A stretch of DNA of 20,573 nucleotides from an uncultured Clostridium sp. (GTDB lineage Bacteria > Bacillota > Clostridia > Lachnospirales > Lachnospiraceae). The translations under genes and the position numbers were made by a program. The notes beneath the pieces are model-generated. The model made no database searches. It was not told where the DNA came from and saw only the letters and a program-made list of their open reading frames with translations. The stretch is taken from contig USFH01000018.1 in NCBI GenBank assembly GCA_900553925.1, positions 1 through 20,573 of the forward strand. The letters run 5' to 3'. Position 1 is the stretch's first letter, and the number at the start of each line of letters is the position of its first letter. This document shows, piece by piece, positions 7,037-14,446 of the stretch.

Positions 7037-7783
7037 ATGAAGATACTTTTGATTAATGGAAGCTTACGTGGAGAGTACAGTTCTTCCCTCAAAGTTGCCC
7101 ATGCATTTGTCAAAGGCATGGTGGAAGAATATGGAGCAGACACCGAAGTCTGTGAGGTGGCATTGAAGGACATGCGGATTGACCATTGTCATGGGTGCTT
7201 TGTCTGTTGGAAGACGACACCGGGACAGTGTTGTATCCACGATGATATGGATGAGCTGCGGCAGATGGTGATGGACAGCGATATCATTGTTGAGAGCTTT
7301 CCGCTTTATTTCTTTGGACTGCCTTCGAAGCTGAAGGCATTTACAGATCGTATGATTTCTTATGTAAAGGAGTATCGCGGGAATCCGGGCGATGAGGAAA
7401 ATCACAGGTTCCTGCATAATATGCGGTATCCGGAGCTGGAAAAGAAAAAACTGATTTTAGTATCCACATGTGGCTACGAGGTGACAGACAACTGTTATGA
7501 TGCTGTGTTTGCAGAGTTTGACCGGATCTGCGGAGAAGGGAAATACACAACGGTGCTGGCACCGCAGGGTGGACCACTCTCAGAGCAGGGATTTGCACAG
7601 AAGGTGGCGCGCTATCTGGAGAAATTCACAGAGGCCGGCCATGAATATGCAAGGGAAGGCTGTTTATCGGAACGTACGTGGAACAAGCTGCAGCGACCAT
7701 TGCTTGGACACAGTACATTCGAGATGGCAATCAATATGAACTGGGACAACCCGGAGGTTGGTCCTTACGGAAAGTTGGTGTAG
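7037..7783 (+). CDS. Flavodoxin-fold NAD(P)H-dependent oxidoreductase
   Basis: The 248-residue protein belongs to the NADPH-dependent FMN reductase / flavodoxin-like family. The N-terminal MKILLINGSLRGEYSSS is the FMN phosphate-binding loop, and SDIIVESFPLYFFGLPSKLKAF is the second flavin-contact segment. Cysteines 51, 54, 57 and 65 fit the compact C-x2-C-x2-C-x7-C pattern of iron-sulfur flavoproteins (Isf type), so a [4Fe-4S] cluster is possible but not proven. It opens the acyl operon and ends 3 bases before the acyltransferase start, which suggests translational coupling. In this setting it might supply a reduction step, for example in place of a classical enoyl reductase. That role is inferred from position only. 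Confidence 0.85.
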   Translation: MKILLINGSLRGEYSSSLKVAHAFVKGMVEEYGADTEVCEVALKDMRIDHCHGCFVCWKTTPGQCCIHDDMDELRQMVMDSDIIVESFPLYFFGLPSKLKAFTDRMISYVKEYRGNPGDEENHRFLHNMRYPELEKKKLILVSTCGYEVTDNCYDAVFAEFDRICGEGKYTTVLAPQGGPLSEQGFAQKVARYLEKFTEAGHEYAREGCLSERTWNKLQRPLLGHSTFEMAINMNWDNPEVGPYGKLV

Positions 7784-7786
7784 AAC

Positions 7787-8419
7787 GTGGAGATACTAAA
7801 GAGATTTGTGGCGAAGCTAGCCTTTGCAATTGCGAATGGCGTGATACGAATCCTGTACCCACCGAAGGTGACGTGGGAAGATAAAAAAGCTGCGAAAGAA
7901 GCATTGAAGAAGGGCAATTGTGTTGTTTATTCCAACCATACAAGCCATGTGGATGGCTTCTATATGACGCGTCTGCTTGGCAGATATAAGGTACATACCT
8001 TTGTTGCAAGAGATTGGTATGACAGGAAGAAAATAAACTGGCTGTTCCGGAATCTTCCGTACATCCCGATGAACCGGCAGGAGATGGATACAAGCTGGCT
8101 GTCAATGGGACTTGAGAAGATGAATGAGGGCTGCCCGGTCTACATATTTCCGGAGGGACATACAAGCCATACCGGAGTGATGGATGAATTCAAACCAGGA
8201 TTTCTGATGCTTGCAAGACAGGCACAGGCACAGGTTGTACCGGTCGTGATCGATGGCGAATTCAAGCTGTTCCATCGCATGCATATTATCATCGGCAAGC
8301 CGGTTGAGATGGATTTAAACGAAGAGGGCAGACCGTCGGTTGTCCTTAAAAAATACGCAGGTATCTGCCGAGACAGAATCTACGTACTGCGTGATACCTA
8401 CGGTGTGAAAAAATCATGA
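7787..8419 (+). CDS. PlsC-type lysophospholipid acyltransferase
   Basis: The 210-residue protein is of the 1-acyl-sn-glycerol-3-phosphate acyltransferase family. Motif I is NHTSHVD (His51 and Asp56 of the HxxxxD pair). The substrate-binding motif is FPEGHTS (residues 121-127), and the later VPVVI is the conserved proline motif. Residues 5-25 are amphipathic or hydrophobic and probably hold the enzyme on the inner membrane face. The family moves an acyl chain from acyl-ACP or acyl-CoA to a hydroxyl of a glycerol phosphate; related members serve in aryl polyene clusters. The start is a GTG 4 bases after the previous stop with only a weak ribosome site, consistent with coupling. A dedicated ACP gene follows, so it may act on that carrier's product. 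Confidence 0.88.
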   Translation: MEILKRFVAKLAFAIANGVIRILYPPKVTWEDKKAAKEALKKGNCVVYSNHTSHVDGFYMTRLLGRYKVHTFVARDWYDRKKINWLFRNLPYIPMNRQEMDTSWLSMGLEKMNEGCPVYIFPEGHTSHTGVMDEFKPGFLMLARQAQAQVVPVVIDGEFKLFHRMHIIIGKPVEMDLNEEGRPSVVLKKYAGICRDRIYVLRDTYGVKKS

Positions 8420-8464
8420 TATTTTGAGTGGGAACACTCTTAAAATATCCCCGCTTATCCGGGG
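8420..8464 (+). other. Two hairpins between acyltransferase and ACP genes
   Basis: The first has stem GAGTG/CACTC (8426-8430 with 8435-8439) extended by TATTTT/AAAATA across a small bulge. The second has stem CCCCG/CGGGG (8449-8453 with 8460-8464) and a 6-base loop. Neither is followed by a T-run, so termination is unlikely. They could be processing or stability signals that set ACP message levels apart from the upstream genes. Confidence 0.45.
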
Positions 8465-8494
8465 GAAAATATAAGAAAAGGAAGGATACATAGA

Positions 8495-8743
8495 ATGAAC
8501 GAAAAAGAATTAGAAATCGCTGAGAACATTAAAGGAATGCTTTCAAAGAATCTTAGAATCCCTGAGGAAGAGTTAGATTATGAAGTTCCATTGTTTGGTG
8601 ATGGAATTGGACTTGATTCTGTTGATTCTTTGGAGATTATCGCATGTATCGATTCAGCTTACGGCGTAGCTATGACAGGTGTTGCAAAAGAACACTTCTA
8701 CAACATCGAGAGCCTTACAAAGTACGTTGTAGCAAACATGTAA
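8495..8743 (+). CDS. Acyl carrier protein
   Basis: The 82-residue acidic helical protein has the phosphopantetheine attachment serine at Ser42 in GLDSVDSLE, where most ACPs have DSL. Helix II (VDSLEIIACIDSAYGVAM) and the final helix (NIESLTKYVVANM) fit the ACP fold. It lies in an operon with KS, KR and DH genes, so it is likely a dedicated carrier rather than the housekeeping AcpP. Its sequence also differs from the usual DSLD-type consensus. It carries growing acyl thioesters to the neighbouring enzymes. AAGGAAGG precedes the ATG. No phosphopantetheinyl transferase is encoded in the window, so activation must rely on one elsewhere. Confidence 0.92.
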   Translation: MNEKELEIAENIKGMLSKNLRIPEEELDYEVPLFGDGIGLDSVDSLEIIACIDSAYGVAMTGVAKEHFYNIESLTKYVVANM

Positions 8744-8760
8744 TAAGAAGTCATACAAAG

Positions 8761-8795
8761 AGGGCTGTCCCGAAAGGAAACTTTGGGGCAGCCCT
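8761..8795 (+). other. Long hairpin without T-run between ACP and KS genes
   Basis: The arms AGGGCTG (8761-8767) and CAGCCCT (8789-8795) are continued by TCCC/GGGG and AAAG/CTTT around a GAAA loop with one bulged G. The result is about 15 bp. It looks like an intrinsic terminator whose T-tract is missing (GTGTATTC follows). It may attenuate or stabilise, leaving ACP mRNA in excess over the KS mRNA. Confidence 0.6.
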
Positions 8796-8858
8796 GTGTA
8801 TTCTGAACAGGTAGATAGGAAACGCGCGAATGCGTGGAGACATATAAAGGAGATAACA

Positions 8859-11255
8859 ATGGATAAGATTACAAATACACGTTGCGTTGTAACCGGACTT
8901 GGTATGATCAGCGCAATTGGAAATAATGTAGAGGAGTGCTTCGCAAATGCACTGGCCGGAAAAACCGGAATTGACAAGGTAGCATCCGTCGATACAACCG
9001 ACTGTTATGCAAACCTCGGTGCAGAAGTGCACTGTGATACACTCGACGAGATTGACGAGGCAAAGGATGTTGACCGTGTCAGCAAGCTCTGCCTGAAGGC
9101 TTCGAAGGAAGCACTCGATGATGCCGGTCTTGTGATTGATGAGAGTAATGCCGGTCGTGTCGGCGTTGTCATGGGAAGCTGCGTCGGTGGTGTTGTCAGT
9201 GTCGAAAATTACGTAACGAAGGGGGAACATACAGAGGACATCAACAAGATGACGATCGCCTCTATCGCGAATCATGTAGCAAATATGGCAGGCGCAAAGG
9301 GTGTTGTCACAAACGTTGGTAATGCCTGCGCAGCAAGTACGATCAGTATTGCTTATGCGTGTGAGCTGATCCGCGCCGGTGTGGCCGATGCATTTATCGT
9401 CGGTGGTGCCGATGCATTTGCATCCGTTCCATTTTCCGGATTCTTAGCACTGCATGCACTTTCCGAGCAGGCATGTTCACCATTCAACCACAGCAACGGT
9501 ATCACACTTGGGGAAGGCTCCGGTGCGATTATCGTGGAGAGCTATGAACATGCAAAGAAGCGGAACGCGAAGATCTACTGTGACGTGCTTTCGGCAGGTA
9601 TCAGCAGTGACGCGCATCATATTACAGCACCACGTCCGGATGGACTTGGACAGATGTATGCGATTCGCGAGGCAATTGAGAAGTCAGGCATCGAGCCAAA
9701 GGATGTCGCATATGTAAATGCACACGGAACAGGAACCGCGAAGAACGACGAGGCAGAATTCCTCTCCTTACACACAATCTTTGACGAGGCAAATCCGGAT
9801 TTAAGCGTCAGCTCCACAAAGGCGATGGTTGGCCATTGCTTAGGTGCAGCCGGTGCGATCGAGGCAGTCTTCGCAATCAAGGCTCTGACAGAAAACAAGA
9901 TTCCACCAACAATCGGATATTCCGATGAGGATATTGAAGCGCTCGGTGAGAAGGCAGGCACATTCGATTTCATGCCGAATACAATGAAGGAAAAGGATCT
10001 GCACTATGTCATGTCCAACTCCTTTGCATTTGGTGGCAGCAATGCAAGTATCATCTTCTCAAAGGAGCCGGGCAATGTGAAGGAAACCGAGAATGATGAG
10101 AAGGTTTATATCACAGGTCTTGGTATCGTCAGTCCACTTGGAAACGGTGTAGCAAACTACATTGATAAGGTAAATGCGCAGGCAAAGCCGGAAGCAGCGT
10201 CTGTACATGCAAATGTCGGAAAAGAAGATTACGACAAATATGGTCTGAAGATGGCATTCTACAGAAAGCTTGATAAGTTCAGCCTGATGCAGGTAATATC
10301 CGGCCTTGAAGCACTGCAGGAGGCAGGCATCGAGGTAACAGAGGAGAATGCAGAAGAGCTTGGTATGATTGTTGGAACCGGTGATGGCCCGCTTACAACG
10401 GTATATGAGTTCCAGGAGCATATCTCTGAGAACGGAACAACGGCAGGTTCTGCCTTCAACTTTCCGAATACTGTTTACAATGCAGCAGGCGGATACCTCT
10501 CCATCAAGACAGGTATGCGTGGCTATAATGTAACCGTGACAAACGGTGCACAGTCCGGTATGAGCAGCTTGTGTTACGCATATAACGAGATTAAGCAGAA
10601 TCGTGGCAAGGCAATGCTTGCAACCGGTACCGACGAGAACAGCGAGGTTATGGAGAAACTTTACGCGAAGCTTGGCAAGGTAGCCGGTGACGTAAAGCAG
10701 GCATACGCCGGCGGTGACGGGTTCGTGCTTGCGGATGGCAGTACGAGTATCGCGCTCGAGAACGAGACATACGTAGCAAGCCACAACGCAAAGAAGTACG
10801 CAGAAGTATGCGGTTATGCCATGACACACGAAGGCGTTGCTTACGGTGATGTTGCAGGTACCGAGAAGGGATTGATGAACGCAATCGTAGATGCAGCTGC
10901 TATGGCAGGCATCACATTGAATCAGATCGATGCCATTTACGGATTTGCAAATGGTGCAGAGGAAGTCGACACATTGGAACGCCATGTCTACGAAGAAATT
11001 TTCGCAGGAAAGGTTCCTGTACATCAGGTCAGAGATTATACAGGTGAAGGCAGAGCTGCAAGCTCCGCACTGTCTGTTGCACATGCCGCACTTACACTGT
11101 CCGGCAATCTTGCCGCAAGACAGAACGCATACTATGTAACAACAGAAGAAGTAACGAAGGAAGTTGTCGATACATCTGCATACAAGTATGTACTCGCAAC
11201 AAGCTGCGCCATCGGTGGCAGCTACGCCGCAGTCATCTTAAAGAAAGTGGCATAA
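8859..11255 (+). CDS. Fused ketosynthase and CLF-like (inactive KS) protein
   Basis: The 798-residue protein consists of two beta-ketoacyl-ACP synthase (thiolase-fold) units. Residues 1-402 are a complete FabF-like KS: Cys157 in NACAAST, His289 in NAHGTGT and His326 in KAMVGHCLGAAGA. Residues 415-798 repeat the fold (VYITGLGIVSPLGNGV restarts it), but the catalytic residues are gone. NGAQSG puts Ala564 at the cysteine position with Gln565 beside it, ANGAEE replaces the first His motif, and YTGEGRAASS replaces the second. This mirrors KS-chain length factor pairs of type II polyketide and polyene synthases and the fused KS-CLF of PUFA synthases. The product chain is probably set by the dimer-like interface. 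AAAGGAG precedes the ATG at 8859; an earlier in-frame ATG at 8796 lacks a site. It sits between dedicated ACP and KR genes. Confidence 0.9.
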   Translation: MDKITNTRCVVTGLGMISAIGNNVEECFANALAGKTGIDKVASVDTTDCYANLGAEVHCDTLDEIDEAKDVDRVSKLCLKASKEALDDAGLVIDESNAGRVGVVMGSCVGGVVSVENYVTKGEHTEDINKMTIASIANHVANMAGAKGVVTNVGNACAASTISIAYACELIRAGVADAFIVGGADAFASVPFSGFLALHALSEQACSPFNHSNGITLGEGSGAIIVESYEHAKKRNAKIYCDVLSAGISSDAHHITAPRPDGLGQMYAIREAIEKSGIEPKDVAYVNAHGTGTAKNDEAEFLSLHTIFDEANPDLSVSSTKAMVGHCLGAAGAIEAVFAIKALTENKIPPTIGYSDEDIEALGEKAGTFDFMPNTMKEKDLHYVMSNSFAFGGSNASIIFSKEPGNVKETENDEKVYITGLGIVSPLGNGVANYIDKVNAQAKPEAASVHANVGKEDYDKYGLKMAFYRKLDKFSLMQVISGLEALQEAGIEVTEENAEELGMIVGTGDGPLTTVYEFQEHISENGTTAGSAFNFPNTVYNAAGGYLSIKTGMRGYNVTVTNGAQSGMSSLCYAYNEIKQNRGKAMLATGTDENSEVMEKLYAKLGKVAGDVKQAYAGGDGFVLADGSTSIALENETYVASHNAKKYAEVCGYAMTHEGVAYGDVAGTEKGLMNAIVDAAAMAGITLNQIDAIYGFANGAEEVDTLERHVYEEIFAGKVPVHQVRDYTGEGRAASSALSVAHAALTLSGNLAARQNAYYVTTEEVTKEVVDTSAYKYVLATSCAIGGSYAAVILKKVA

Positions 11256-11560
11256 ATTTATGCAAATGTATATTGCTGGAGTTTAAAGCTGATATTATTT
11301 AGAATATATAAATGCTTTATAGGAGGCGATTGCAAAACGTAACCAATCAAGTAAATATGGCTGTATCGACGTTGTCATTCTAAAGCAGACCATTGAAGCA
11401 CGCTGGTACTTAATGAACGACGAACTTGTTTGTCGTGAATTTAGTACCACTGCGTGATGAAGTGAGCGGGAGCGCGTCTGCGTAGAATGACAACGTTGAT
11501 ACAGTCATTCAAAAAATGGGGGTTTTGCAATTGCCGGAAATCAGGGTAAAGGAGAAAAAC
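11256..11560 (+). other. 305-base intra-operon spacer before fabG
   Basis: The gap holds no full gene. It contains an AT-rich stretch (11256-11320), a free-standing AGGAGG at 11321-11326, a possible 17-codon TTG-started leader frame (11330-11383), and the second structured RNA element (11357-11508). A 12-bp outer pairing links 11327-11338 to 11522-11533. The fabG ribosome site AAAGGAG follows at 11548-11554. A few AT-rich -10-like strings are present around 11295-11315 but no convincing promoter. Confidence 0.6.
11357..11508 (+). ncRNA. Putative structured leader RNA element, copy 2
   Basis: This is a second copy of the element at 164-298. The closing stem is 26 bp (11357-11382 with 11483-11508), all Watson-Crick except two G-U pairs, and shares almost no sequence with copy 1's stem. 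The AA/G internal loop, GCAGAC/GTCTGC, CACGC/GCGTG and TGGTACT/AGTACCA stems and the GCG-GGAG-CGC hairpin are the same. The tip hairpin keeps the CTTG loop, but its 8-bp stem has at least five pairs changed on both sides relative to copy 1. Pairing kept through sequence change supports an RNA-level function. The long duplex would be a good RNase III substrate. It ends 52 bases before the fabG start and could separate fabG-fabZ expression from that of the ACP and KS. Confidence 0.68.
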
Positions 11561-12301
11561 ATGACAAATGGTAAAGTAGCGCTTGTCACAGGCGCATCCC
11601 GCGGAATCGGGCGCGCATGTGCGATCAAGCTTGGAGAGGCAGGCTACAAGGTAGCCGTCAACTATAACTCAAACGAAGCAGCCGCAAACGAAGTCGTAGA
11701 GAAGATCAAGGCAGCGGGCAGCGAGGCGGTTGCCATCAAGGCAAATGTATCCGATCTTGCCGAAGTAAAGACAATGATGCGTGAGGTCATAAATACATTT
11801 GGACAGTTAGACGTCCTTGTCAACAACGCTGGAATCGTAAAGGATGAATTTGTCCTGATGATGAACCCGGATACGATTGATCAGTGTCTCGACCTGAACA
11901 TCAAGGGATACATGTACTGTACCCAGCAGGCAGTTTTGAAGATGTTCTCGAAGAAACAGGGCGTGATCGTGAATGTATCATCCGTAAGTTCCAAGCTCGC
12001 AGTACCGGGACAGAGTGTATACAGCGCAACGAAAGGTGCTGTAAACTCCATGACAGCCACGATGGCAAAGGAACTTGCACCATATGGAATCCGCGTCAAT
12101 GCAGTGGCACCGGGCTTTATCGCAACCGATATGGTAGAGGCATTGCCGGAAGATAAGAAGGAAGAATACTTAAAGGATATTCCGATGAAGCGGTTTGGTA
12201 CAGCTGAGGAAATCGGTGATGTAGTTACGATGCTTGCCGGACCTGCATGCTCCTACATGACAGGGCAGGTCATTGTATTGGATGGAGGACTGAGCCTGTA
12301 A
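11561..12301 (+). CDS. fabG: 3-oxoacyl-ACP reductase (FabG-type SDR)
   Basis: The 246-residue short-chain dehydrogenase reduces 3-ketoacyl-ACP to 3-hydroxyacyl-ACP with NADPH. The cofactor motif TGASRGIG is at 10-17, NNAG at 88-91, and the catalytic residues are Asn113, a serine in NVSSV (about 141), Tyr154 and Lys158 (SVYSATK). The C-terminus MTGQVIVLDGGLSL is typical of FabG, and the length is normal. An in-frame ATG at 11516 was passed over because AAAGGAG sits 6 bases before the ATG at 11561. Its last stop base is the A of the dehydratase ATG (TAATG), so the two are coupled. Within this operon it supplies the ketoreduction step for the KS; it could be the cell's general FabG, but context favours a dedicated copy. 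Confidence 0.93.
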   Translation: MTNGKVALVTGASRGIGRACAIKLGEAGYKVAVNYNSNEAAANEVVEKIKAAGSEAVAIKANVSDLAEVKTMMREVINTFGQLDVLVNNAGIVKDEFVLMMNPDTIDQCLDLNIKGYMYCTQQAVLKMFSKKQGVIVNVSSVSSKLAVPGQSVYSATKGAVNSMTATMAKELAPYGIRVNAVAPGFIATDMVEALPEDKKEEYLKDIPMKRFGTAEEIGDVVTMLAGPACSYMTGQVIVLDGGLSL

Positions 12302-12747
12302 TGATGAATATTAACGAAGTACAAAAAAGAATCAAGCAGCGCCCACCGTTCCAGATGATCGAGAAGGTTTTAGAAGTGGAAGACGGCGAATATGCAAAGG
12401 GAATCAAATGCGTTTCTGTGAATGAACCATATTTTGCAGGACACTTTCCGGATGCACCGATTATGCCGGGCGTGCTGGTCATTGAGGCGTGTGCGCAGCT
12501 TTGCTCGATTACGATGGAGAGTCAGGGCACGGAGGACGATAAGATCTATGTGCTGTTAAAGTGCGAGGAATTCAAGTTCTTAAGACCGGTCATTCCGGGC
12601 GATTGCCTGGAGATTGAAGTTCGCAAGGAAAGCGGCGGTGCCGGACTGGTAAAGTTCAATGCTAAGGTGACAGTTGATGGAAAGGTAAAAGCAAAGGGAA
12701 TTCTTGCATTTACATCCATGAACAAAGAGGATATTTATAACCAATAA
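12301..12747 (+). CDS. fabZ: 3-hydroxyacyl-ACP dehydratase (FabZ-type)
   Basis: The 148-residue hot-dog fold protein has the FabZ active-site signature GHFPDAPIMPGVLVIEA with catalytic His48 and Glu62. RPPFQMIEKVLEVE at the N-terminus and KCEEFKFLRPVIPGD are also family hallmarks. It removes water from 3-hydroxyacyl-ACP to give trans-2-enoyl-ACP. The ATG at 12301 overlaps the fabG stop by one base; a second ATG at 12304 is an equally possible start. It is the last gene of the operon. No enoyl reductase of the FabI, FabK, FabL or FabV type follows, so the product could stay unsaturated unless a reductase elsewhere, or the flavoprotein at 7037, acts. Confidence 0.92.
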   Translation: MMNINEVQKRIKQRPPFQMIEKVLEVEDGEYAKGIKCVSVNEPYFAGHFPDAPIMPGVLVIEACAQLCSITMESQGTEDDKIYVLLKCEEFKFLRPVIPGDCLEIEVRKESGGAGLVKFNAKVTVDGKVKAKGILAFTSMNKEDIYNQ

Positions 12748-12752
12748 AATAT

Positions 12753-12833
12753 ACATATTTTGAGAACTCTTTTTAATATGTAAAAAAAGTAAAAAAAGTT
12801 ATTCCTTTTTTCGATGTTTAATGCTATTATAAT
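12753..12833 (+). promoter_or_regulatory. AT-rich hairpin and possible promoter for the transporter
   Basis: A weak hairpin (ACATATT 12753-12759 with AATATGT 12775-12781) and A- and T-tracts follow the dehydratase gene; it may end the operon but is not a classical terminator. TATAAT at 12828-12833 is a good -10 box, yet only a T-rich string stands at the -35 position. The transporter start is 76 bases downstream of the -10. Confidence 0.35.
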
Positions 12834-12908
12834 GCAGGTTGAAAAATCAATGTGCAACTTGTCGCAGGTACATATGTGGCATAACATAGATTAAAGGAGG
12901 ACGATGAT

Positions 12909-14282
12909 ATGACAGTAGCACAAATTTTGGCTGTATCCATCTTTGTAGTCATGTTTGTGTTGATGGTGCTGGATAAGATCGAAAAACAGTACATCACACT
13001 CGTGGCTGGCGCGCTGACACTGATTCTTGTATTTGGTGTGGCAATGCATAGCATGGATGCGGTCATCGAGACCTTGAATGTAAAGAATATTTTCACGAAG
13101 GGATTCTGGATTACATCCGGTGAGGGTTCCGAGGAGTCATCCGGTATCAACTGGGCGACGATTATATTCCTTGCAGGTATGATGGTAATGGTAGAAGGTA
13201 TGGCAAAGGCCGGATTCTTCCGGTGGTTATGCTTACGCCTTGCAAAGCTGGTGCATTATAAGCCGATACCGTTGTTCGTGACATTTATGGTCATGGCAGC
13301 TGTTTTGTCTATGTTTATTGACAGTATCACAGTTATATTGTTCCTTGCTGCTGTTACAATTGAACTTGCAAAACTGTTACATTTAGACCCGGTACCGATG
13401 ATTCTGTCAGAGGTATTCTGTGCGAACTTAGGTGGTTCCGCAACAATGTGTGGCGACCCACCGAATATCATCATCGGAACAGGACTCGGTCTTTCGTTCT
13501 CAGACTTTTTGACAAATACCGGTCTGATCGTCGGTATCTGTCTTGTTGTAGTTATTATTTATTTCTATCTTGTATATCGTAAGGAACTGTTGTCAGAAGA
13601 GTCACAGGAGCTGGATACATCCAATATCCCAGACCCTTCTACAGCTATTACAGACAAGAAGAAGTTTATTATCAGCAGCGTGATTTTTGCATGTGCAGTG
13701 GTACTTCTGGTATCACACGCATCGACAGGATTGACGGTTGCGTTTATCGGTACAGTTATCGCAATTATTACGCTGGTTACATCGGGAAAAGATGCGTTAG
13801 AACTGATTAAAAAAGTAGATTATAAGACACTGTTATTCTTCATCGGATTATTTATTGTTGTTGGAGGATTGGAGCAGACAGGAATCCTGAAGTCTATTGC
13901 ATCCTTCATCGGTAAGGTCAGCGGTGGAAATGTATACGTAATGGTAGCAATCATCATCTGGATCTCTGCGATTGCAAGTGCATTTGTAGATAATATCCCA
14001 TTTGCAGCAACGATGCTTCCGATCATCAAGAGTTTGGCAGGTACAAACCAGCCATTGCTTGATTGCCTTGCATGGACACTGTCTATCGGAACTGATATCG
14101 GTGGCAGTGCAACGCCAATCGGCGCTTCCGCAAATGTCGTTGGTACATCTGTGGCAGCAAAGAACGGATATCCGATCGGATGGGGCAGATATTGTAAGAC
14201 AGCCGCTCCTGCGATGATTATCGTCGTTACGATATCCATGATCGTAATCTTCCTGCGTTACTGCGGCGGGGTAACGATGTAA
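12909..14282 (+). CDS. ArsB/NhaD-family ion transporter
   Basis: The 457-residue integral membrane protein has about 11-12 hydrophobic segments and belongs to the ion transporter superfamily that includes ArsB, NhaD and SLC13-type carriers. Two matching re-entrant motifs occur in the two halves: LGGSATMCGDPPNIIIGTGL and DIGGSATPIGASANVVGTSV. This is the usual inverted-repeat architecture. DSITVILFLAAVTIEL and DNIPFAATMLPIIKSL are the paired helices that precede them. The substrate could be sodium/proton, arsenite, or a di- or tricarboxylate, and sequence alone does not decide. AAAGGAGG gives a strong ribosome site for the ATG at 12909. It has its own spacer on both sides and is probably monocistronic. 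Confidence 0.82.
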   Translation: MTVAQILAVSIFVVMFVLMVLDKIEKQYITLVAGALTLILVFGVAMHSMDAVIETLNVKNIFTKGFWITSGEGSEESSGINWATIIFLAGMMVMVEGMAKAGFFRWLCLRLAKLVHYKPIPLFVTFMVMAAVLSMFIDSITVILFLAAVTIELAKLLHLDPVPMILSEVFCANLGGSATMCGDPPNIIIGTGLGLSFSDFLTNTGLIVGICLVVVIIYFYLVYRKELLSEESQELDTSNIPDPSTAITDKKKFIISSVIFACAVVLLVSHASTGLTVAFIGTVIAIITLVTSGKDALELIKKVDYKTLLFFIGLFIVVGGLEQTGILKSIASFIGKVSGGNVYVMVAIIIWISAIASAFVDNIPFAATMLPIIKSLAGTNQPLLDCLAWTLSIGTDIGGSATPIGASANVVGTSVAAKNGYPIGWGRYCKTAAPAMIIVVTISMIVIFLRYCGGVTM

Positions 14283-14332
14283 AGTGCGAACAACAGTATT
14301 TGAATAAAAAACAAGTAACGAGAGAACAGAAT

Positions 14333-14423
14333 ACTCCGTGCATCGTTTGTGGTGCGCGGAGTAAATTATATAAGAAAGCACACTGATGTGTGCACATGTT
14401 ATTACACTGGCATGTAATGACAT
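14333..14423 (+). other. Three consecutive hairpins upstream of the ROK kinase gene
   Basis: Stem 1 is ACTCCGTGCA/TGCGCGGAGT (14333-14342 with 14353-14362; one G-U). Stem 2 is GCACAC/GTGTGC (14378-14383 with 14388-14393). Stem 3 is an 11-bp ATGTTATTACA/TGTAATGACAT (14396-14406 with 14413-14423; one G-U). None has a T-run. Stem 3 ends 9 bases before the ribosome site AAGGAGG. The first could be the transporter's 3' end; together they may be a leader structure. Confidence 0.5.
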
Positions 14424-14446
14424 AAAAAATATAAGGAGGTATGCCT

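Noticed and set aside
8761..8795. Calling the ACP-KS hairpin an intrinsic terminator
   Set aside because: No T-run follows the stem; the next bases are GTGTATTC.
10059..11084. Long open frame on the minus strand opposite the KS gene (341 codons)
   Set aside because: It is a shadow of the well-supported fused KS gene; it is cysteine-rich with no recognisable domain and no ribosome site.
11327..11533. Copy 2 as a small transposable element (MITE) with terminal inverted repeats
   Set aside because: No target-site duplication is seen, the closing stems of the two copies differ fully, and G-U pairs with a covarying hairpin fit RNA selection better than DNA transposition.
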